A DNA stretch of 64,000 nucleotides from Caballeronia sp. SBC1 (GCF_011493005.1 NZ_CP049156.1:1488001-1552000); one strand, 5' to 3'. Shown: positions 1 to 10,637, counted from the first letter of the stretch. A program made the numbers and translations. Notes: generated from the letters alone by a model not told the origin.

Positions 1-483
1 CAGGCGCAGTATTACTACTCGTTCGCGCGTGGCTTCGTGCTCGGCCTGAACTTGCAGGGCGGCTACGGTAAGGGCCTGCAAGGCCAGACATACCCGATTT
101 TCAAGAACTACTATGCCGGCGGTATCGGCTCGGTTCGCGGTTATGAACCGAGCTCGCTGGGTCCGCGTGACACGACCACGGGCGACCCGATCGGTGGTTC
201 GCGCATGGCAGTGGGTAACATCGAGTTGACCTTCCCGTTGCCGGGTACAGGTTATGACCGCACGTTGCGCGTCTTCACCTTCCTCGACGGCGGTAACGTC
301 TGGGGCGATCCGGGTCAGGGCGGCACCAGCACGGGCGCGAACGGCCTGCGGTATGGTTACGGTTTCGGTCTGGCGTGGATTTCGCCAATCGGCCCGCTCA
401 AGTTGAGCTTGGGTTTCCCGGTGACGAAGCATGCCGGCGACCAGTATCAGAAGTTCCAGTTCCAGATCGGTACGGCGTTCTAA
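1..483 (+). CDS. bamA: BamA outer-membrane assembly factor, C-terminal part (5' end outside window)
   Basis: The reading frame is already open at base 1, so only about the last 160 residues are visible. They hold the end of the beta-barrel of the Omp85 protein BamA, which folds and inserts outer-membrane proteins. Seen: the VRGYE motif (visible residues about 45-49), the conserved lumenal loop-6 signature of Omp85 proteins; alternating aromatic barrel strands; and a terminal phenylalanine (ends QIGTAF), the usual beta-barrel C-terminal signal. The downstream neighbours skp, lpxD, fabZ, lpxA and lpxB are the classic envelope-biogenesis run and support the call. No methionine inside the visible part should be taken as a start. 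Confidence 0.96.
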   Translation, partial: QAQYYYSFARGFVLGLNLQGGYGKGLQGQTYPIFKNYYAGGIGSVRGYEPSSLGPRDTTTGDPIGGSRMAVGNIELTFPLPGTGYDRTLRVFTFLDGGNVWGDPGQGGTSTGANGLRYGYGFGLAWISPIGPLKLSLGFPVTKHAGDQYQKFQFQIGTAF

Positions 484-649
484 ACCCCGATTGGAATGTG
501 TTGGTGGCCCGGTTTTCCGCTCTTGTCGCGGAACCGGGACGCTTGGCGCAGTGGCTCAATTGACGCAGTGGCCGAATGTAGTGACCTGATTCAGTGACCT
601 GACTGAGTAACATCGGTCAGTGGTGTAAATAAGTAACGTGAGGAAGACT

Positions 650-1213
650 TTGCGAACCGGTAAGCTTTCGAAACATGTAGCGTTGGCGCTTGTTATGTCG
701 GTGACGCTCGGCCTGATGGGTGCCGCCAAGGCAGAGGCGCAGGAGACCCGGATTGCAGCCGTCAACTCCGATCGCATCTTGCGTGAGTCGGCAGCGGCCA
801 AGGCAGCGCAGACGAAACTCGAACAAGAATTTTCGAAGCGCGACAAGGCCTTGCAGGATATGGCAGCGCGTCTGAAGACCATGTCGGACGCAATGGACAA
901 GAACGGCGCCACCATGGCGCCTGCCGACCGCGCCGCCAAGCAACGCGATTTGTCGCAGCTCGACCAGGACTTCCAGCGCAAACAACGCGAATTTCGCGAA
1001 GACCTGAACCAGCGCCGTAACGAAGAACTTGCTGCCGTGCTGGATAAGGCTAACAAGGTCATCAAGCAGATTGCCGAGGCGCAGCATTACGACCTGATCG
1101 TGCAGGAAGCGGTGTACGTCAGTCCGCGCATCGATATCACCGATCAGGTGCTGAAGGCGCTGGCCGCGAATCAGGCGAGCCTGTCGGCCAATCCAGCTAG
1201 TAGTTCGAACTGA
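650..1213 (+). CDS. skp: Periplasmic chaperone Skp/OmpH
   Basis: Skp is a trimeric periplasmic chaperone that carries unfolded outer-membrane proteins to BamA, encoded just upstream. The protein is about 187 residues. It has an N-terminal signal peptide (basic start, hydrophobic core ALVMSVTLGLMG, cleavage probably near AEA-QE), then a long charged alanine/lysine/glutamine-rich helical segment forming the coiled-coil arms (about residues 50-130). The C-terminal part includes YDLIVQEAVYVSP, typical of OmpH. Start: a GTG at 638 gives four more residues, but the best Shine-Dalgarno (GAGGAAG, 640-646) lies just before the TTG at 650, which is chosen here. The choice is not certain. It is followed after 16 bases by lpxD. 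Confidence 0.93.
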   Translation: MRTGKLSKHVALALVMSVTLGLMGAAKAEAQETRIAAVNSDRILRESAAAKAAQTKLEQEFSKRDKALQDMAARLKTMSDAMDKNGATMAPADRAAKQRDLSQLDQDFQRKQREFREDLNQRRNEELAAVLDKANKVIKQIAEAQHYDLIVQEAVYVSPRIDITDQVLKALAANQASLSANPASSSN

Positions 1214-1229
1214 TCGGGAGCGGTAGCGG

Positions 1230-2357
1230 ATGGCATCAGACAGCGCGATCACACTGGGTGAACTGACACAGCGCTTCGGCGGAGACGTAGCAGGCGATAT
1301 AACGCACCGCGTGGACGGCCTCGCGCCGCTCGACAAAGCCGGCCCCACGCAACTTGCCTTTCTCGCGAATCAGAAATATCTGTCTCAAGTGGAAAGCACG
1401 CGGGCCGGTGCGGTGTTGATATCGCCCGCGGACCTGGAAAAAGTGGCGACGCCGGAAGGCCGTAACTTTATCGTCACGGCGAATCCCTACGCTTATTTTG
1501 CGCGTGTGGCGCAGGTTTTCATCGACCTCGCGACGCCGCCGGTCGAACCCGGCGTTCACCCCACGGCGTTTATCCATCCCGGTGCGAAGGTGGCTGCAAG
1601 TGCCGTGATCGGGCCGCACGTGAGCGTGGAAGCGGGCGCCGAGATCGGCGAGCGCGTGAAGCTGGATGCGGGCGTGACGATCGGCCGGGGCGTAAAGCTG
1701 GCCGACGACGTCCATCTTTATCCCCACGTGACCGTCTATCATGGCTGTAAGCTTGGCGCGCGCGTGATCGTGCATGCAGGCGCGGTGATCGGTGCGGATG
1801 GCTTTGGTTTTGCGCCGGATTTTGTCGGCGACGGCGACGCGCGCACCGGCAGTTGGGTCAAGATTCCGCAAGTCGGAGCTGTGGTCGTGGCGCAGGACGT
1901 GGAGATTGGCGCGAACACCACCATCGACCGGGGCGCAATGGCCGACACGGTGATCGAGGAAGGCGTCAAGATCGATAATCTGGTCCAGATCGGGCATAAC
2001 TGCCGGATCGGTGCCTACACGGTGATTGCTGGCTGCGCGGGCATTGCTGGCAGCACGAACATCGGGCGGCACTGCATGATCGGCGGCGCGGTGGGCATTG
2101 CGGGCCACGTGACGCTGGCGGATTACGTGATTGTCACGGCGCAGTCCGGCGTATCGAAGTCGCTGCTGAAGCCGGGCATGTACACCAGTGCATTTCCCGC
2201 CGTGAATCACGCCGACTGGAACAAGAGCGCTGCCATTGTGCGTAATCTGGACAAGTTGCGCGAACGCATCAAGACACTCGAAGCGGCCGTAGCCGCGGGC
2301 ACTAACCCGGGTAACACCGCGGACAATATCCCGGACAGCACTTCAGGCAAGCACTAA
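1230..2357 (+). CDS. lpxD: UDP-3-O-acylglucosamine N-acyltransferase LpxD
   Basis: LpxD performs the third step of lipid A synthesis, adding a hydroxyacyl chain from acyl-ACP to the 2-amino group of UDP-3-O-acylglucosamine in the cytoplasm. At 375 residues it has the usual length. The N-terminal uridine-binding domain (about 1-105) is followed by a left-handed beta-helix of hexapeptide repeats (about 110-300, e.g. IGPHVS, IGRGVK, IGADGF). The likely catalytic histidine is H256 in the IGHNCRIG stretch. A C-terminal helix (about 330-355) leads into a short polar tail. It belongs to the skp-lpxD-fabZ-lpxA-lpxB run; lpxD and fabZ are separated by 145 bases. Confidence 0.97.
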   Translation: MASDSAITLGELTQRFGGDVAGDITHRVDGLAPLDKAGPTQLAFLANQKYLSQVESTRAGAVLISPADLEKVATPEGRNFIVTANPYAYFARVAQVFIDLATPPVEPGVHPTAFIHPGAKVAASAVIGPHVSVEAGAEIGERVKLDAGVTIGRGVKLADDVHLYPHVTVYHGCKLGARVIVHAGAVIGADGFGFAPDFVGDGDARTGSWVKIPQVGAVVVAQDVEIGANTTIDRGAMADTVIEEGVKIDNLVQIGHNCRIGAYTVIAGCAGIAGSTNIGRHCMIGGAVGIAGHVTLADYVIVTAQSGVSKSLLKPGMYTSAFPAVNHADWNKSAAIVRNLDKLRERIKTLEAAVAAGTNPGNTADNIPDSTSGKH

Positions 2358-2411
2358 GACGGTAAAAACCGGCATCCCACGCGAAGCCGCTCGTTGTTTG
2401 TTGCTTATTAG

Positions 2412-2433
2412 CGACTCACTAACGACTCACTAA
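2412..2433 (+). repeat. Short tandem repeat between lpxD and fabZ
   Basis: CGACTCACTAA occurs twice head to tail (2412-2422 and 2423-2433), followed by a looser CGGGTCAACGAGCTAACGAG stretch. It lies in the 145-base gap between lpxD and fabZ. No function is evident; replication slippage is the simplest origin. Confidence 0.7.
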
Positions 2434-2502
2434 CGGGTCAACGAGCTAACGAGCGGTTTCGCAGTCAACACCCGCGCTGTGAAGCGCGCGAGCAGAACGA
2501 CT

Positions 2503-2976
2503 ATGAGCACCGAAAAAATCAATCTAGACATCCACAAGATTCTCACGTTGCTGCCGCATCGGTATCCGATCCTGCTCGTCGATCGTGTACTCGAACTCAC
2601 GCCGCATCAGAGCATCAAAGCGCTGAAGAACGTGTCGATCAACGAGCCGTATTTCCAGGGTCATTTCCCGACACGGCCCGTGATGCCCGGCGTGCTGATT
2701 CTCGAAGCGCTTGCGCAAGCAGCCGCGCTGCTGACGTTTGCCGAGGAAAAGGAACCGCACGATCCGGAAACAACTCTGTATTACTTCGTAGGCATCGACA
2801 AGGCTCGCTTCAAGCGCGTGGTCGAACCCGGCGATCAGCTGATCCTGAACGTGAACTTCGAGCGCTACATGCGCGGCATCTGGAAGTTCAGCGCGCGCGC
2901 CGAAGTGGATGGCGTAGTGGCAGCCGAAGCCGAACTGATGTGCACCGTGAAAAACACGGCCGCCGACCCGAAGTGA
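2503..2976 (+). CDS. fabZ: 3-hydroxyacyl-ACP dehydratase FabZ
   Basis: FabZ dehydrates beta-hydroxyacyl-ACP to trans-2-enoyl-ACP in fatty-acid elongation and draws on the same hydroxyacyl-ACP pool as LpxA and LpxD. The protein is about 157 residues, a single hot-dog fold. Seen: [13 protein letters not shown] near the N-terminus and the active-site region [17 protein letters not shown], with the catalytic histidine and glutamate. The ATG at 2503 gives [13 protein letters not shown], the normal FabZ N-terminus. An in-frame GTG at 2479 would add eight residues (MKRASRTT) and is less likely, although neither has a strong ribosome site. Confidence 0.97.
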   Translation: MSTEKINLDIHKILTLLPHRYPILLVDRVLELTPHQSIKALKNVSINEPYFQGHFPTRPVMPGVLILEALAQAAALLTFAEEKEPHDPETTLYYFVGIDKARFKRVVEPGDQLILNVNFERYMRGIWKFSARAEVDGVVAAEAELMCTVKNTAADPK

Positions 2977-3063
2977 TGCAGTGACGGTCGCCGCGCGATA
3001 GCAGGCGCGGCAGATCAGGGCAGTGCAGGGCAAACTCAGCAACAGAACACCAAGCGAGGGCGC

Positions 3064-3852
3064 ATGAGCAAGATTCACCCTACCGCGATTATCGAGCCGG
3101 GCGCGCAGCTCGACGAATCCGTCGAAGTCGGTCCGTACGCAATCGTCGGCCCGCACGTGCAAATTGGCGCGCGCACGACTATCGGGTCGCACAGCGTAAT
3201 CGAAGGCCATTCGGTCCTCGGCAGCGACAACCGCATTGGTCACTACGCCTCCGTCGGTGGCCGGCCGCAGGACATGAAGTACAAGGACGAGCCCACCCGG
3301 CTCGTGATCGGCGACCGCAATACCATCCGCGAATTCACCACCATTCATACCGGCACGGTGCAGGATACGGGCGTGACCACCATCGGCGACGACAACTGGA
3401 TCATGGCGTACGTGCACGTGGGCCATGACTGCCAGCTTGGCAGCAACATCGTCATGTCGAGTAACGCGCAGCTGGCGGGGCACGTGATCATTGGCGACCA
3501 CGCCATTGTTGGCGGCATGTCGGGCGTGCATCAGTTCGTGCGCATCGGCGCGCATTCCATGCTGGGAGGCGCGTCCGCCCTCGTGCAGGACATCCCGCCG
3601 TTCGTGATCGCCGCCGGTAACAAGGCTGTACCACACGGTATCAACGTGGAAGGGCTGCGCCGGCGCGGCTTTTCGGCTGAAGCTATTTCGGCGCTGCGTT
3701 CGGCGTATCGCGTGTTGTACAAGAGTGGTGCGACGCTCGAAGAAGCGAAGGTGCAATTGCGCGAACTCGCATCCGCAGGCGGCGACGGCGACGCGCCCGT
3801 GACAGCGCTGGCTAATTTTATCGACGCGTCGCAGCGCGGCATCATCCGTTGA
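3064..3852 (+). CDS. lpxA: UDP-N-acetylglucosamine acyltransferase LpxA
   Basis: LpxA starts lipid A synthesis by acylating the 3-hydroxyl of UDP-GlcNAc from hydroxyacyl-ACP. At 262 residues it matches the family. A left-handed beta-helix of hexapeptide repeats covers about residues 1-185 ([18 protein letters not shown] and others). H118 and H121 in [11 protein letters not shown] match the essential catalytic histidine region. The helical C-terminal domain begins with the GLRRRGFS motif near residue 200. The stop overlaps the alternative TTG start of lpxB, so the genes are probably translationally coupled. Confidence 0.98.
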   Translation: MSKIHPTAIIEPGAQLDESVEVGPYAIVGPHVQIGARTTIGSHSVIEGHSVLGSDNRIGHYASVGGRPQDMKYKDEPTRLVIGDRNTIREFTTIHTGTVQDTGVTTIGDDNWIMAYVHVGHDCQLGSNIVMSSNAQLAGHVIIGDHAIVGGMSGVHQFVRIGAHSMLGGASALVQDIPPFVIAAGNKAVPHGINVEGLRRRGFSAEAISALRSAYRVLYKSGATLEEAKVQLRELASAGGDGDAPVTALANFIDASQRGIIR

Positions 3853-3863
3853 CCGAGCGCCCA

Positions 3864-5030
3864 ATGACGCTGGCTCCCGCCCCCCTGCGCGTTGCGATGG
3901 TTGCGGGTGAGCCGTCTGGAGATCTGCTTGCTGCTTCGTTGCTTGAGGGTCTGAACGAGCGTTTGCCGGCCGGTACGCAGTTCAACGGGATTGGCGGCCC
4001 ACGCATGACGGCCGCCGGTTTCGACGCCCACTGGCCAATGGACAAGCTCACGGTGCGGGGTTATGTCGAAGCGCTGAAGCACATTCCCGAAATCCTGGGT
4101 ATCCGCAACGAGCTCAAGCGGCAACTGCTGGCAGAGCCGCCGTCGGTGTTTATTGGCGTGGATGCGCCCGATTTCAATTTTGGTCTCGAACACGCGTTGC
4201 GCGATGCCGGTATTCCGACGGTGCATTTCGTGTGTCCGTCGATCTGGGCGTGGCGCGGCGGGCGGATCAAGAAGATCGTCAAAGCCGTCGATCACATGCT
4301 GTGCGTATTCCCGTTCGAACCGGCGCTGATGGAGAAGGCGGGTATTGCGTCCACGTACGTGGGCCATCCTCTCGCCGATGAAATCCCGCTCGTGCCTGAC
4401 GTTGAAGGCGCGCGCCGCGCGTTGGGCTTGGCGGCAGGCGGTCCGATCATTGCGGTGTTGCCGGGCAGCCGGCGTTCGGAAATCACGCTGATCGGCCCGA
4501 CCTTTTTCGACGCGATGGAGCTCATGCAGCTTCGCGAACCCGGTGTGCGTTTCGTGATGCCGGCAGCGACTGCAGCGTTGCGCGAGTTGTTGCAGCCGCT
4601 GGTTGCCGCGCATCCGAATCTGGCGCTGACCATTACGGAAGGCAAGGCTCAGGTCGCGATGACCGCCGCCGACGCCATCCTGGTCAAGAGCGGCACGGTG
4701 ACGCTGGAAGCGGCGTTGCTTAAAAAGCCGATGGTCATCTCGTACAAGGTGCCTTGGCTGACGGGCCAGATCATGCAGCGGCAGGGTTATTTGCCGTATG
4801 TTGGCTTGCCGAATATTCTGGCCGGGCGGTTTGTCGTGCCGGAAATTCTCCAGCATTTCGCCACGCCGGAAGCGCTCGCCGACGCCACGCTGAAACAGTT
4901 GAACGACGAAGCGAACCGCGCGACACTGACGGAAATCTTCACGGAAATGCACCATGCGCTGCGTCAGAACACGGCGCAACGCGCGGCCGAGGCCGTGGCG
5001 CAGGTGCTGGAAACGAGGAGGCCGCGGTAA
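3864..5030 (+). CDS. lpxB: Lipid-A-disaccharide synthase LpxB
   Basis: LpxB condenses UDP-2,3-diacylglucosamine with lipid X to form the lipid A disaccharide at the inner face of the cytoplasmic membrane. The protein has 388 residues from the ATG at 3864. A TTG at 3849 that overlaps the lpxA stop would add MTERP. Visible family marks: [14 protein letters not shown] near the N-terminus, the [14 protein letters not shown] segment (about 130), [10 protein letters not shown] near 205, and [18 protein letters not shown] (about 275-292), part of the UDP-binding C-terminal domain of this GT-B glycosyltransferase (family GT19). The stop overlaps the rnhB start (TAATG). Confidence 0.97.
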   Translation: MTLAPAPLRVAMVAGEPSGDLLAASLLEGLNERLPAGTQFNGIGGPRMTAAGFDAHWPMDKLTVRGYVEALKHIPEILGIRNELKRQLLAEPPSVFIGVDAPDFNFGLEHALRDAGIPTVHFVCPSIWAWRGGRIKKIVKAVDHMLCVFPFEPALMEKAGIASTYVGHPLADEIPLVPDVEGARRALGLAAGGPIIAVLPGSRRSEITLIGPTFFDAMELMQLREPGVRFVMPAATAALRELLQPLVAAHPNLALTITEGKAQVAMTAADAILVKSGTVTLEAALLKKPMVISYKVPWLTGQIMQRQGYLPYVGLPNILAGRFVVPEILQHFATPEALADATLKQLNDEANRATLTEIFTEMHHALRQNTAQRAAEAVAQVLETRRPR

Positions 5031-5767
5031 TGGCGAAGATCGTCGTGAAAGGCGTTGTACGGCGCGCGGGACGGCAAACGCTGCAGCCCGCGTTCGACTT
5101 TGATGTCGATACGCCGTCCGATGTCATTTGCGGGGTCGACGAAGCCGGCCGTGGCCCGCTGGCGGGTCCGGTGGTTGCGGCGGCGGTGATCTTCGATCCA
5201 TCGAAACCGAAGATTCGCGGACTTGACGACTCGAAGGTGTTGAGCGCGAAGAAGCGCGAGGAGTTGTACGAGAAGATCATCGACCGTGCGCTGGCCTATT
5301 GCGTGGCCTCGGCAACGGTCGAGGAAATCGACACAATCAACATTCTCCACGCCTCCATGCTCGCGATGAAACGCGCGGTGGAAGGGCTGTCGATCACGCC
5401 AACGGTAGCGAAAATTGATGGCAACCGCTGTCCCCAGTTGTCGATGCGTTCGGTGGCCGTTATTGGTGGCGACGCGTTGATTGCGCAGATTTCGGCGGCT
5501 TCAATTCTGGCTAAAGTCACGCGCGACCGGATGCTGCTGCAATTGCACGAAGTTCACCCCGTTTATGGTTTCGATGCCCACGCCGGTTACGGCACGCCAC
5601 AGCACCTGCGGGCGTTGCTTGAACATGGGCCTTGCGAGCATCATCGGCGTTCGTTTGCGCCGGTGCGTGAGGCGCATGCGCGATTGGGCATGGTGTTGCC
5701 GGTTGTAGCAGCCGAGGTGCTGGAAGCGGCTGCCGCGGAGCAGGGCATTGACACTCCTCCGTTCTGA
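5030..5767 (+). CDS. rnhB: Ribonuclease HII
   Basis: RNase HII removes ribonucleotides misincorporated in DNA and RNA of RNA/DNA hybrids. It is 245 residues long. The metal-binding motif [13 protein letters not shown] begins at D37-E38, and the later conserved region KIDGNRCP and [11 protein letters not shown] is present. There is an N-terminal extension of about 30 residues ([14 protein letters not shown]...) ahead of the catalytic domain compared with short homologues. The ATG at 5030 shares bases with the lpxB stop and has GAGGAG-like sequence upstream inside lpxB, so the longer frame reaching to 4754 is not used. lpxB-rnhB adjacency is common in proteobacteria. Confidence 0.96.
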   Translation: MAKIVVKGVVRRAGRQTLQPAFDFDVDTPSDVICGVDEAGRGPLAGPVVAAAVIFDPSKPKIRGLDDSKVLSAKKREELYEKIIDRALAYCVASATVEEIDTINILHASMLAMKRAVEGLSITPTVAKIDGNRCPQLSMRSVAVIGGDALIAQISAASILAKVTRDRMLLQLHEVHPVYGFDAHAGYGTPQHLRALLEHGPCEHHRRSFAPVREAHARLGMVLPVVAAEVLEAAAAEQGIDTPPF

Positions 5768-5779
5768 ATTTCTCCCCAA

Positions 5780-6574
5780 GTGAAAGCCATTACCTCGCGG
5801 GACAACCCGCTTTACAAGCGTCTGAAGGCGCTCGCCGGATCGACCGCGCAGCAGCGCCGCAGCGGTCACGCGTTGCTCGAGGGGTTGCATCTCGCCAGTG
5901 CTTATCTCGACGCGGCGGGACAGCCTGAAACGTGCGTTGTGACCGAGGGCGCACTTCATCACGAAGAAGCGCGGCAAATTGTCGGGCGCATCGATCCTGC
6001 GCACGTTTATACATTACCCGATGCTTTGTTCGGACAACTATCGAGTGTCGTGCATGGCGTGGGAATGGTGTTGCTGGTCGAGAAGATCGCACCATTGTTA
6101 CCCGAGCGTATCAACGAGACGTGCCTGGTTCTCGATGGCATCCAGGATGCCGGCAATGTCGGATCCATTTTGCGGAGTGCCGCAGCGGCCGGGATTCAGC
6201 ATGTGTTTTGTGTGCCGGGGACGGTGTTCGCGTGGTCATCGAAGGTGCTTCGGGCCGGCATGGGCGCGCATTTCCTGCTTGGCATTTATGAGGATGTCGA
6301 ACCAGCGGAATTGATGTCGCGGCTTGGCCCCGAAGTGCAGGTGACTATCACTGATTCGCATGGCGCAAAGGCGATCTACGATGCCGATTTGTCCGGGCCC
6401 GTGGCCTGGGTCATGGGCAATGAGGGCGCCGGTGTCTCGCCATTCTGGCGCGATAAGGCAACGCTTCGGGTGACGATTCCTCAGCCGGGCGGCATGGAAT
6501 CGCTGAATGTGGCGGCCGCTGCTGCGGTTTGCATCTTTGAGCAGTGCCGGCAGCAACGCCGATACCAGCAATAG
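5780..6574 (+). CDS. SpoU/TrmH-family RNA 2'-O-methyltransferase
   Basis: This is a SAM-dependent RNA ribose 2'-O-methyltransferase of the SPOUT class, 264 residues, starting at GTG 5780 only 12 bases after rnhB. An N-terminal L30e-like substrate-binding domain (about 1-100) precedes the knotted catalytic domain with its three motifs: LDGIQDAGNVGSILRSA (about 118-134), AWVMGNEGAGVS (about 208-219) and IPQPGGMESLNVAAAAAV (about 233-250). It resembles RlmB/TsnR-type 23S rRNA enzymes, but the target nucleotide cannot be read from sequence. Co-oriented and closely spaced with rnhB, and followed by a strong terminator, so it is the last gene of the long + strand run. Confidence 0.93.
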   Translation: MKAITSRDNPLYKRLKALAGSTAQQRRSGHALLEGLHLASAYLDAAGQPETCVVTEGALHHEEARQIVGRIDPAHVYTLPDALFGQLSSVVHGVGMVLLVEKIAPLLPERINETCLVLDGIQDAGNVGSILRSAAAAGIQHVFCVPGTVFAWSSKVLRAGMGAHFLLGIYEDVEPAELMSRLGPEVQVTITDSHGAKAIYDADLSGPVAWVMGNEGAGVSPFWRDKATLRVTIPQPGGMESLNVAAAAAVCIFEQCRQQRRYQQ

Positions 6575-6589
6575 TCGTCACGTTCGCAA

Positions 6590-6625
6590 AAAAGCCGTTT
6601 TCAACCTTCGTTGAAAACGGCTTTT
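6590..6625. terminator. Bidirectional intrinsic terminator
   Basis: A perfect 15-bp stem (6590-6604 with 6611-6625), loop CCTTCG, with A-run on one side and T-run on the other. It sits between the convergent SpoU-family methyltransferase gene and ppsR, so it can end both transcripts. Confidence 0.9.
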
Positions 6626-6652
6626 AACTATGCCAAGCGAACTCAAGCGAAC

Positions 6653-7471
6653 TCAATAATACGATGGCCGTTCCAGCCGGATCTCCTGCAAGATGGTCGT
6701 GGCAATTTCCTCGATCGACTTATGCGTCGACGATAACCACTTGACCCCCTCGCGTTTCATCATCGCTTCGGCTTCGTTGATCTCATAGCGGCAGTTCTCC
6801 AGCGCCGCATATTTGCTCCCCGGGCGCCGCTCGTTGCGAATCTCCGCCAGCCGCTGCGGATCGATCGACAAGCCAAACATCTTTTCCCGATACGGCAGCA
6901 ACGGCGTTGGCAACCGGCCGCGCTCGAAATCTTCCGGAATCAGCGGATAATTTGCTGCTTTGACACCGTACTGCATCGCCAGATAAAGCGATGTCGGTGT
7001 CTTGCCGCTACGCGATACGCCGACCAGGATCACATCGGCATCGGACAAATTACGATTCGACTGGCCGTCGTCGTGCGCCAGCGAAAAATTGATCGCCTCG
7101 ATCCGGTTCTTGTATTCATCCGTATCTGCGTTCTGGTGGACCCGGCCCATCGCGTGCGTCGACTTGATGTCGAGCTCCAGTTCCAGCGGCTCAATAAAGG
7201 TCTGGAACATGTTCAGCACCAGCGCATTGGACCGCTGCACGATCTCGTTCGACGAGCTATCCACCAGCGTGGTGAACACGATCGGACGACGGCCGTCGAG
7301 CGACACGGCTTCGTTGATCTTCTCGAGCGTCGCGTACGCCTTGTCACTCGAATCAACAAACGGCACGCGCACGAGCCGGAATTTCTGGTCGAACTGGGAC
7401 AGGATCGAATGCGCGAATGTCTCGGCAGTGATCCCGGTGCCATCGGAAACGATGAATACGGTAGGCGGCAT
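6653..7471 (-). CDS. ppsR: PEP synthase regulatory protein (kinase/pyrophosphorylase, DUF299)
   Basis: PpsR is a bifunctional enzyme that inactivates PEP synthase by ADP-dependent threonine phosphorylation and reactivates it by Pi-dependent dephosphorylation. At 272 residues it fits the family. Seen: the N-terminal TVFIVSDGTGITAET signature and the P-loop GVSRSGKT at residues 151-158 followed by PTSLYLA, both diagnostic of DUF299. It is divergent from ppsA, its known target, across a 627-base gap. The ATG at 7471 starts the conserved MPPTVFIVSDGTG. Confidence 0.96.
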   Translation of the reverse strand: MPPTVFIVSDGTGITAETFAHSILSQFDQKFRLVRVPFVDSSDKAYATLEKINEAVSLDGRRPIVFTTLVDSSSNEIVQRSNALVLNMFQTFIEPLELELDIKSTHAMGRVHQNADTDEYKNRIEAINFSLAHDDGQSNRNLSDADVILVGVSRSGKTPTSLYLAMQYGVKAANYPLIPEDFERGRLPTPLLPYREKMFGLSIDPQRLAEIRNERRPGSKYAALENCRYEINEAEAMMKREGVKWLSSTHKSIEEIATTILQEIRLERPSYY

Positions 7472-8098
7472 CGGCGTTGAGGGTCGTGAAATTACGTGAG
7501 TGACGTGAAATGAATTGACCGTGATTATCGTCGTATCGTCGATTAACGCAACTCACAGGATGATCAACGGATGATGCGAAAGGCCTTCACACAAGCGGCC
7601 GGCAAAGGCGGAATGCGAACGGCGTTCAGGCGCGTATCTTCAAACTAAGCATCCACTAAAACAGCCGATGTGCGCCGCCACACCATCCACGTGTGAAGGG
7701 TCTCATTGCGCAGCGCTTTTATGCCCCGCGATGAAACATTTCGAAGAGTTAGCACGGTAGAATAGCGGCAACCTGTTCGATAAGCAATTGCGGACGATTA
7801 ACCCTCGATTCACGGAAGTTACCGCCCATTCGTGCGTTTTCGAAACAAAACGTAGATTTTATGGGCAGTTTTAACCGATATCGATGTGTTTCGAAGTCGT
7901 GTTTCTCAGCATCGCAGCGTGGTTTTGGAAGGGCTCACGTTCCGGCCACACCACGAGGCGTCCCGCCATCAAGGTGCGTGGAGAAGCGGCATGTGTTTAT
8001 CAAACAGGTTATGCAGGTTGCGGTACGCGCCCCTTATAAGCGCCACCGCTGCGAGCCCACTTGCATGATCGTGAATTTCATCCACCTTAGGGGCTTAC
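7472..8098. other. Long divergent intergenic region ppsR/ppsA
   Basis: This 627-base stretch separates ppsR from ppsA. Apart from the ppsR promoter candidate there is a weak TAGAAT element at 7758-7763. Short frames inside it lack ribosome sites and resemble nothing. The length leaves room for a long ppsA leader or regulatory sites, but no riboswitch or small RNA was recognised. Confidence 0.5.
7524..7551 (-). promoter_or_regulatory. Candidate promoter of ppsR
   Basis: On the - strand, TTGCGT (7551-7546) and GATAAT (7529-7524) are separated by 16 bases, a fair sigma-70-like match, placing the start about 45 bases before the ppsR ATG. Inferred from sequence only. Confidence 0.4.
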
Positions 8099-10504
8099 AT
8101 GACTAACGAAGCTAACGTTGCAAAGGACCAGGCGTATGTAGTTCCATTCGAGCAGTTGCGAATGACCGACATCGACATTGTCGGCGGCAAGAATGCCTCA
8201 CTCGGCGAGATGATCAGCCAGCTCGCAGAAGCCGGCGTGCAGGTGCCCACTGGTTTTGCGACCACGGCGCAGGCATTTCGCGACTTCCTGCATCACAACA
8301 AGCTGACCGAGCGCATCGCCAAACGTCTGGAACTCTTCGACGTAGACGACGTGAAAGCCCTTGCCGAAGCCGGCAAGGAGATCCGCCAATGGATCGTCGA
8401 CGCGCCGATGCAACCGCGCCTCGAAGAGCTGATTCGCAAAGGCTTCGACACGCTTCAGGCCAGCTCGCCGGAAGAACTGTCGTTCGCCGTGCGTTCTTCG
8501 GCTACCGCTGAAGACTTGCCGGACGCATCGTTCGCGGGTCAGCAGGAAAGCTATTTGAACGTGGTCGGCATCGACGAAGTGCTCGATCGCATGAAGCACG
8601 TGTTCGCGTCGCTGTATAACGATCGCGCTATTTCGTATCGCGTGCACAAGGGCTTTACGCACGCTGAAGTCGCGTTGTCGGCGGGCGTGCAGCGCATGGT
8701 TCGCTCGGACGTGGGCGCGGCTGGCGTGATGTTCACGCTCGATACTGAATCAGGCTTCAAGGACGCCGTGTTCATCACGTCGAGCTATGGCCTGGGCGAA
8801 ACGGTCGTGCAGGGCGCCGTGAATCCGGACGAGTTCTACGTCTTCAAAACCACGCTCGAACAAGGCAAGTACCCGATCATCCGCCGCTCGATTGGCTCGA
8901 AGCTCATCAAGATGGAATTCACGAACGCTGGCGAAGCCGGCCGCGTGAAAACCGTCGACGTGTCGCATGAGCAGCGTAACCGCTTCTCCATCACCGACGA
9001 AGACGTGATCCAGCTCGCGAAGTATGCGGTGATCATTGAAAAGCATTATCAGCGTCCAATGGATATCGAATGGGGCAAGGACGGCCGCGACGGCAAGATC
9101 TTCATTCTTCAGGCACGTCCTGAAACGGTGAAGAGCCAGGCTGCGGGCAAGGCTGAAATGCGCTTCAAGCTGAAGGGCCAGTCGAACGTGCTGGCCACGG
9201 GCCGCGCTATCGGCCAGAAGATTGGCGCAGGTCCGGTGCGCGTGATTCACGATCCGTCAGAGATGGATCGTGTTCAGCCCGGCGACGTGCTGGTTGCCGA
9301 CATGACCGACCCGAACTGGGAGCCGGTGATGAAGCGCGCATCGGCAATCGTGACGAATCGCGGCGGACGTACTTGCCACGCGGCCATCATCGCGCGCGAA
9401 CTGGGCGTGCCGGCAGTGGTGGGTTGCGGCGACGCCACCGACTTGCTGAAGGAAGGTCAGTTGGTGACGGTGTCGTGTGCGGAAGGCGACGAAGGCAAGA
9501 TCTACGACGGCCTGCTCGAAACCGAAGTGACCGAAGTCGAGCGCGGCGAACTGCCCGAGATTCCGGTCAAGATCATGATGAACGTTGGCAATCCGCAGCT
9601 CGCGTTCGACTTCTCGCATCTGCCGAATGCAGGCGTGGGTCTGGCGCGGCTCGAGTTCATCATCAACAACAACATTGGTGTGCATCCGCGGGCGATTCTC
9701 GAGTACCCGAACATTGATGGCGATTTGAAGAAGGCCGTGGAAAGCGTGGCGCGTGGTCATGCATCGCCGCGCGCGTTCTATGTCGACAAGCTGACGGAAG
9801 GCATCGCCACGATCGCGGCGGCGTTTTATCCGAAGCCGGTGATCGTGCGTTTGTCGGACTTCAAGTCGAACGAGTACAAGAAGCTGATCGGTGGTTCGCG
9901 TTACGAGCCCGATGAAGAAAACCCAATGCTCGGCTTCCGTGGCGCATCGCGTTACATCTCGGAGGACTTCGCCGAAGCCTTCCAGATGGAATGCGTCGCG
10001 TTGAAGAAGGTGCGCGAAGAGATGGGCCTCGATAACGTCGAGATCATGGTGCCGTTCGTGCGTACGCTCGCGCAGGCTGAGAAGGTGGTTGGCCTGCTCG
10101 AGAAGTTCGGTTTGAAGCGTGGCGTGAACGGTCTGCGGCTGATCATGATGTGCGAGATTCCGTCGAACGCGATTCTTGCCGAAGAGTTCCTGCAGTTCTT
10201 CGACGGTTTCTCGATTGGATCAAACGATCTGACGCAGCTCACGCTGGGTCTGGACCGCGATTCGGGCATGGAATTGCTCGCAGTCGACTTCGACGAACGT
10301 GACCCGGCTGTGCAGTTCATGCTGAAGCGCGCAATCGAAACCTGTCTGCGGCTGAACAAGTACGTGGGCATTTGCGGTCAGGGTCCGTCGGATCATCCGG
10401 ATCTCGCCGAATGGCTTGCGAAGCAAGGCATTGAGTCGATGTCGCTGAATCCGGACACGATCATCGAGACGTGGAAGACGCTTGCAAAGGCCTTGAACAA
10501 GTAA
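8099..10504 (+). CDS. ppsA: Phosphoenolpyruvate synthase
   Basis: PEP synthase converts pyruvate, ATP and water to PEP, AMP and phosphate, the gluconeogenic entry from pyruvate. At 801 residues it is full length. The N-terminal ATP-grasp domain (about 15-350) contains [11 protein letters not shown] and [20 protein letters not shown]. The swivelling phosphohistidine domain has [15 protein letters not shown] with H427 as phosphate carrier. The C-terminal PEP-binding barrel (about 480-800) contains [11 protein letters not shown] and the acid-base cysteine C759 in [11 protein letters not shown]. The target threonine of PpsR lies beside H427 (TCH). It ends at its own terminator. Confidence 0.97.
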   Translation: MTNEANVAKDQAYVVPFEQLRMTDIDIVGGKNASLGEMISQLAEAGVQVPTGFATTAQAFRDFLHHNKLTERIAKRLELFDVDDVKALAEAGKEIRQWIVDAPMQPRLEELIRKGFDTLQASSPEELSFAVRSSATAEDLPDASFAGQQESYLNVVGIDEVLDRMKHVFASLYNDRAISYRVHKGFTHAEVALSAGVQRMVRSDVGAAGVMFTLDTESGFKDAVFITSSYGLGETVVQGAVNPDEFYVFKTTLEQGKYPIIRRSIGSKLIKMEFTNAGEAGRVKTVDVSHEQRNRFSITDEDVIQLAKYAVIIEKHYQRPMDIEWGKDGRDGKIFILQARPETVKSQAAGKAEMRFKLKGQSNVLATGRAIGQKIGAGPVRVIHDPSEMDRVQPGDVLVADMTDPNWEPVMKRASAIVTNRGGRTCHAAIIARELGVPAVVGCGDATDLLKEGQLVTVSCAEGDEGKIYDGLLETEVTEVERGELPEIPVKIMMNVGNPQLAFDFSHLPNAGVGLARLEFIINNNIGVHPRAILEYPNIDGDLKKAVESVARGHASPRAFYVDKLTEGIATIAAAFYPKPVIVRLSDFKSNEYKKLIGGSRYEPDEENPMLGFRGASRYISEDFAEAFQMECVALKKVREEMGLDNVEIMVPFVRTLAQAEKVVGLLEKFGLKRGVNGLRLIMMCEIPSNAILAEEFLQFFDGFSIGSNDLTQLTLGLDRDSGMELLAVDFDERDPAVQFMLKRAIETCLRLNKYVGICGQGPSDHPDLAEWLAKQGIESMSLNPDTIIETWKTLAKALNK

Positions 10505-10595
10505 GCGCGCAAGTAAGCCCACAAGTAAGCGCGAGCAGTAAAACATGCCGCTGCATCGAAAGGATATCAACCTTTCAAAACAGTAAGCGTGCTAT

Positions 10596-10624
10596 AACAC
10601 CCCGGACGTTCCGGGGTGTTTTTG
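10596..10624 (+). terminator. Intrinsic terminator after ppsA
   Basis: Perfect 10-bp stem AACACCCCGG / CCGGGGTGTT (10596-10605, 10611-10620), loop ACGTT, then TTTGTTT. Only 14 bases before the nfeD ATG. Confidence 0.88.
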
Positions 10625-10637
10625 TTTGGAGAATCGC

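Noticed and set aside
2400..2460. CRISPR-like array in the lpxD/fabZ gap
   Set aside because: Only two adjoining 11-base copies without spacers; a simple tandem duplication.
1236..4979. Long antisense frames (324, 446 and 482 codons) on the - strand across lpxD to lpxB
   Set aside because: They mirror highly conserved envelope genes, have Arg/His-rich shadow composition and no ribosome sites; typical of GC-rich DNA.
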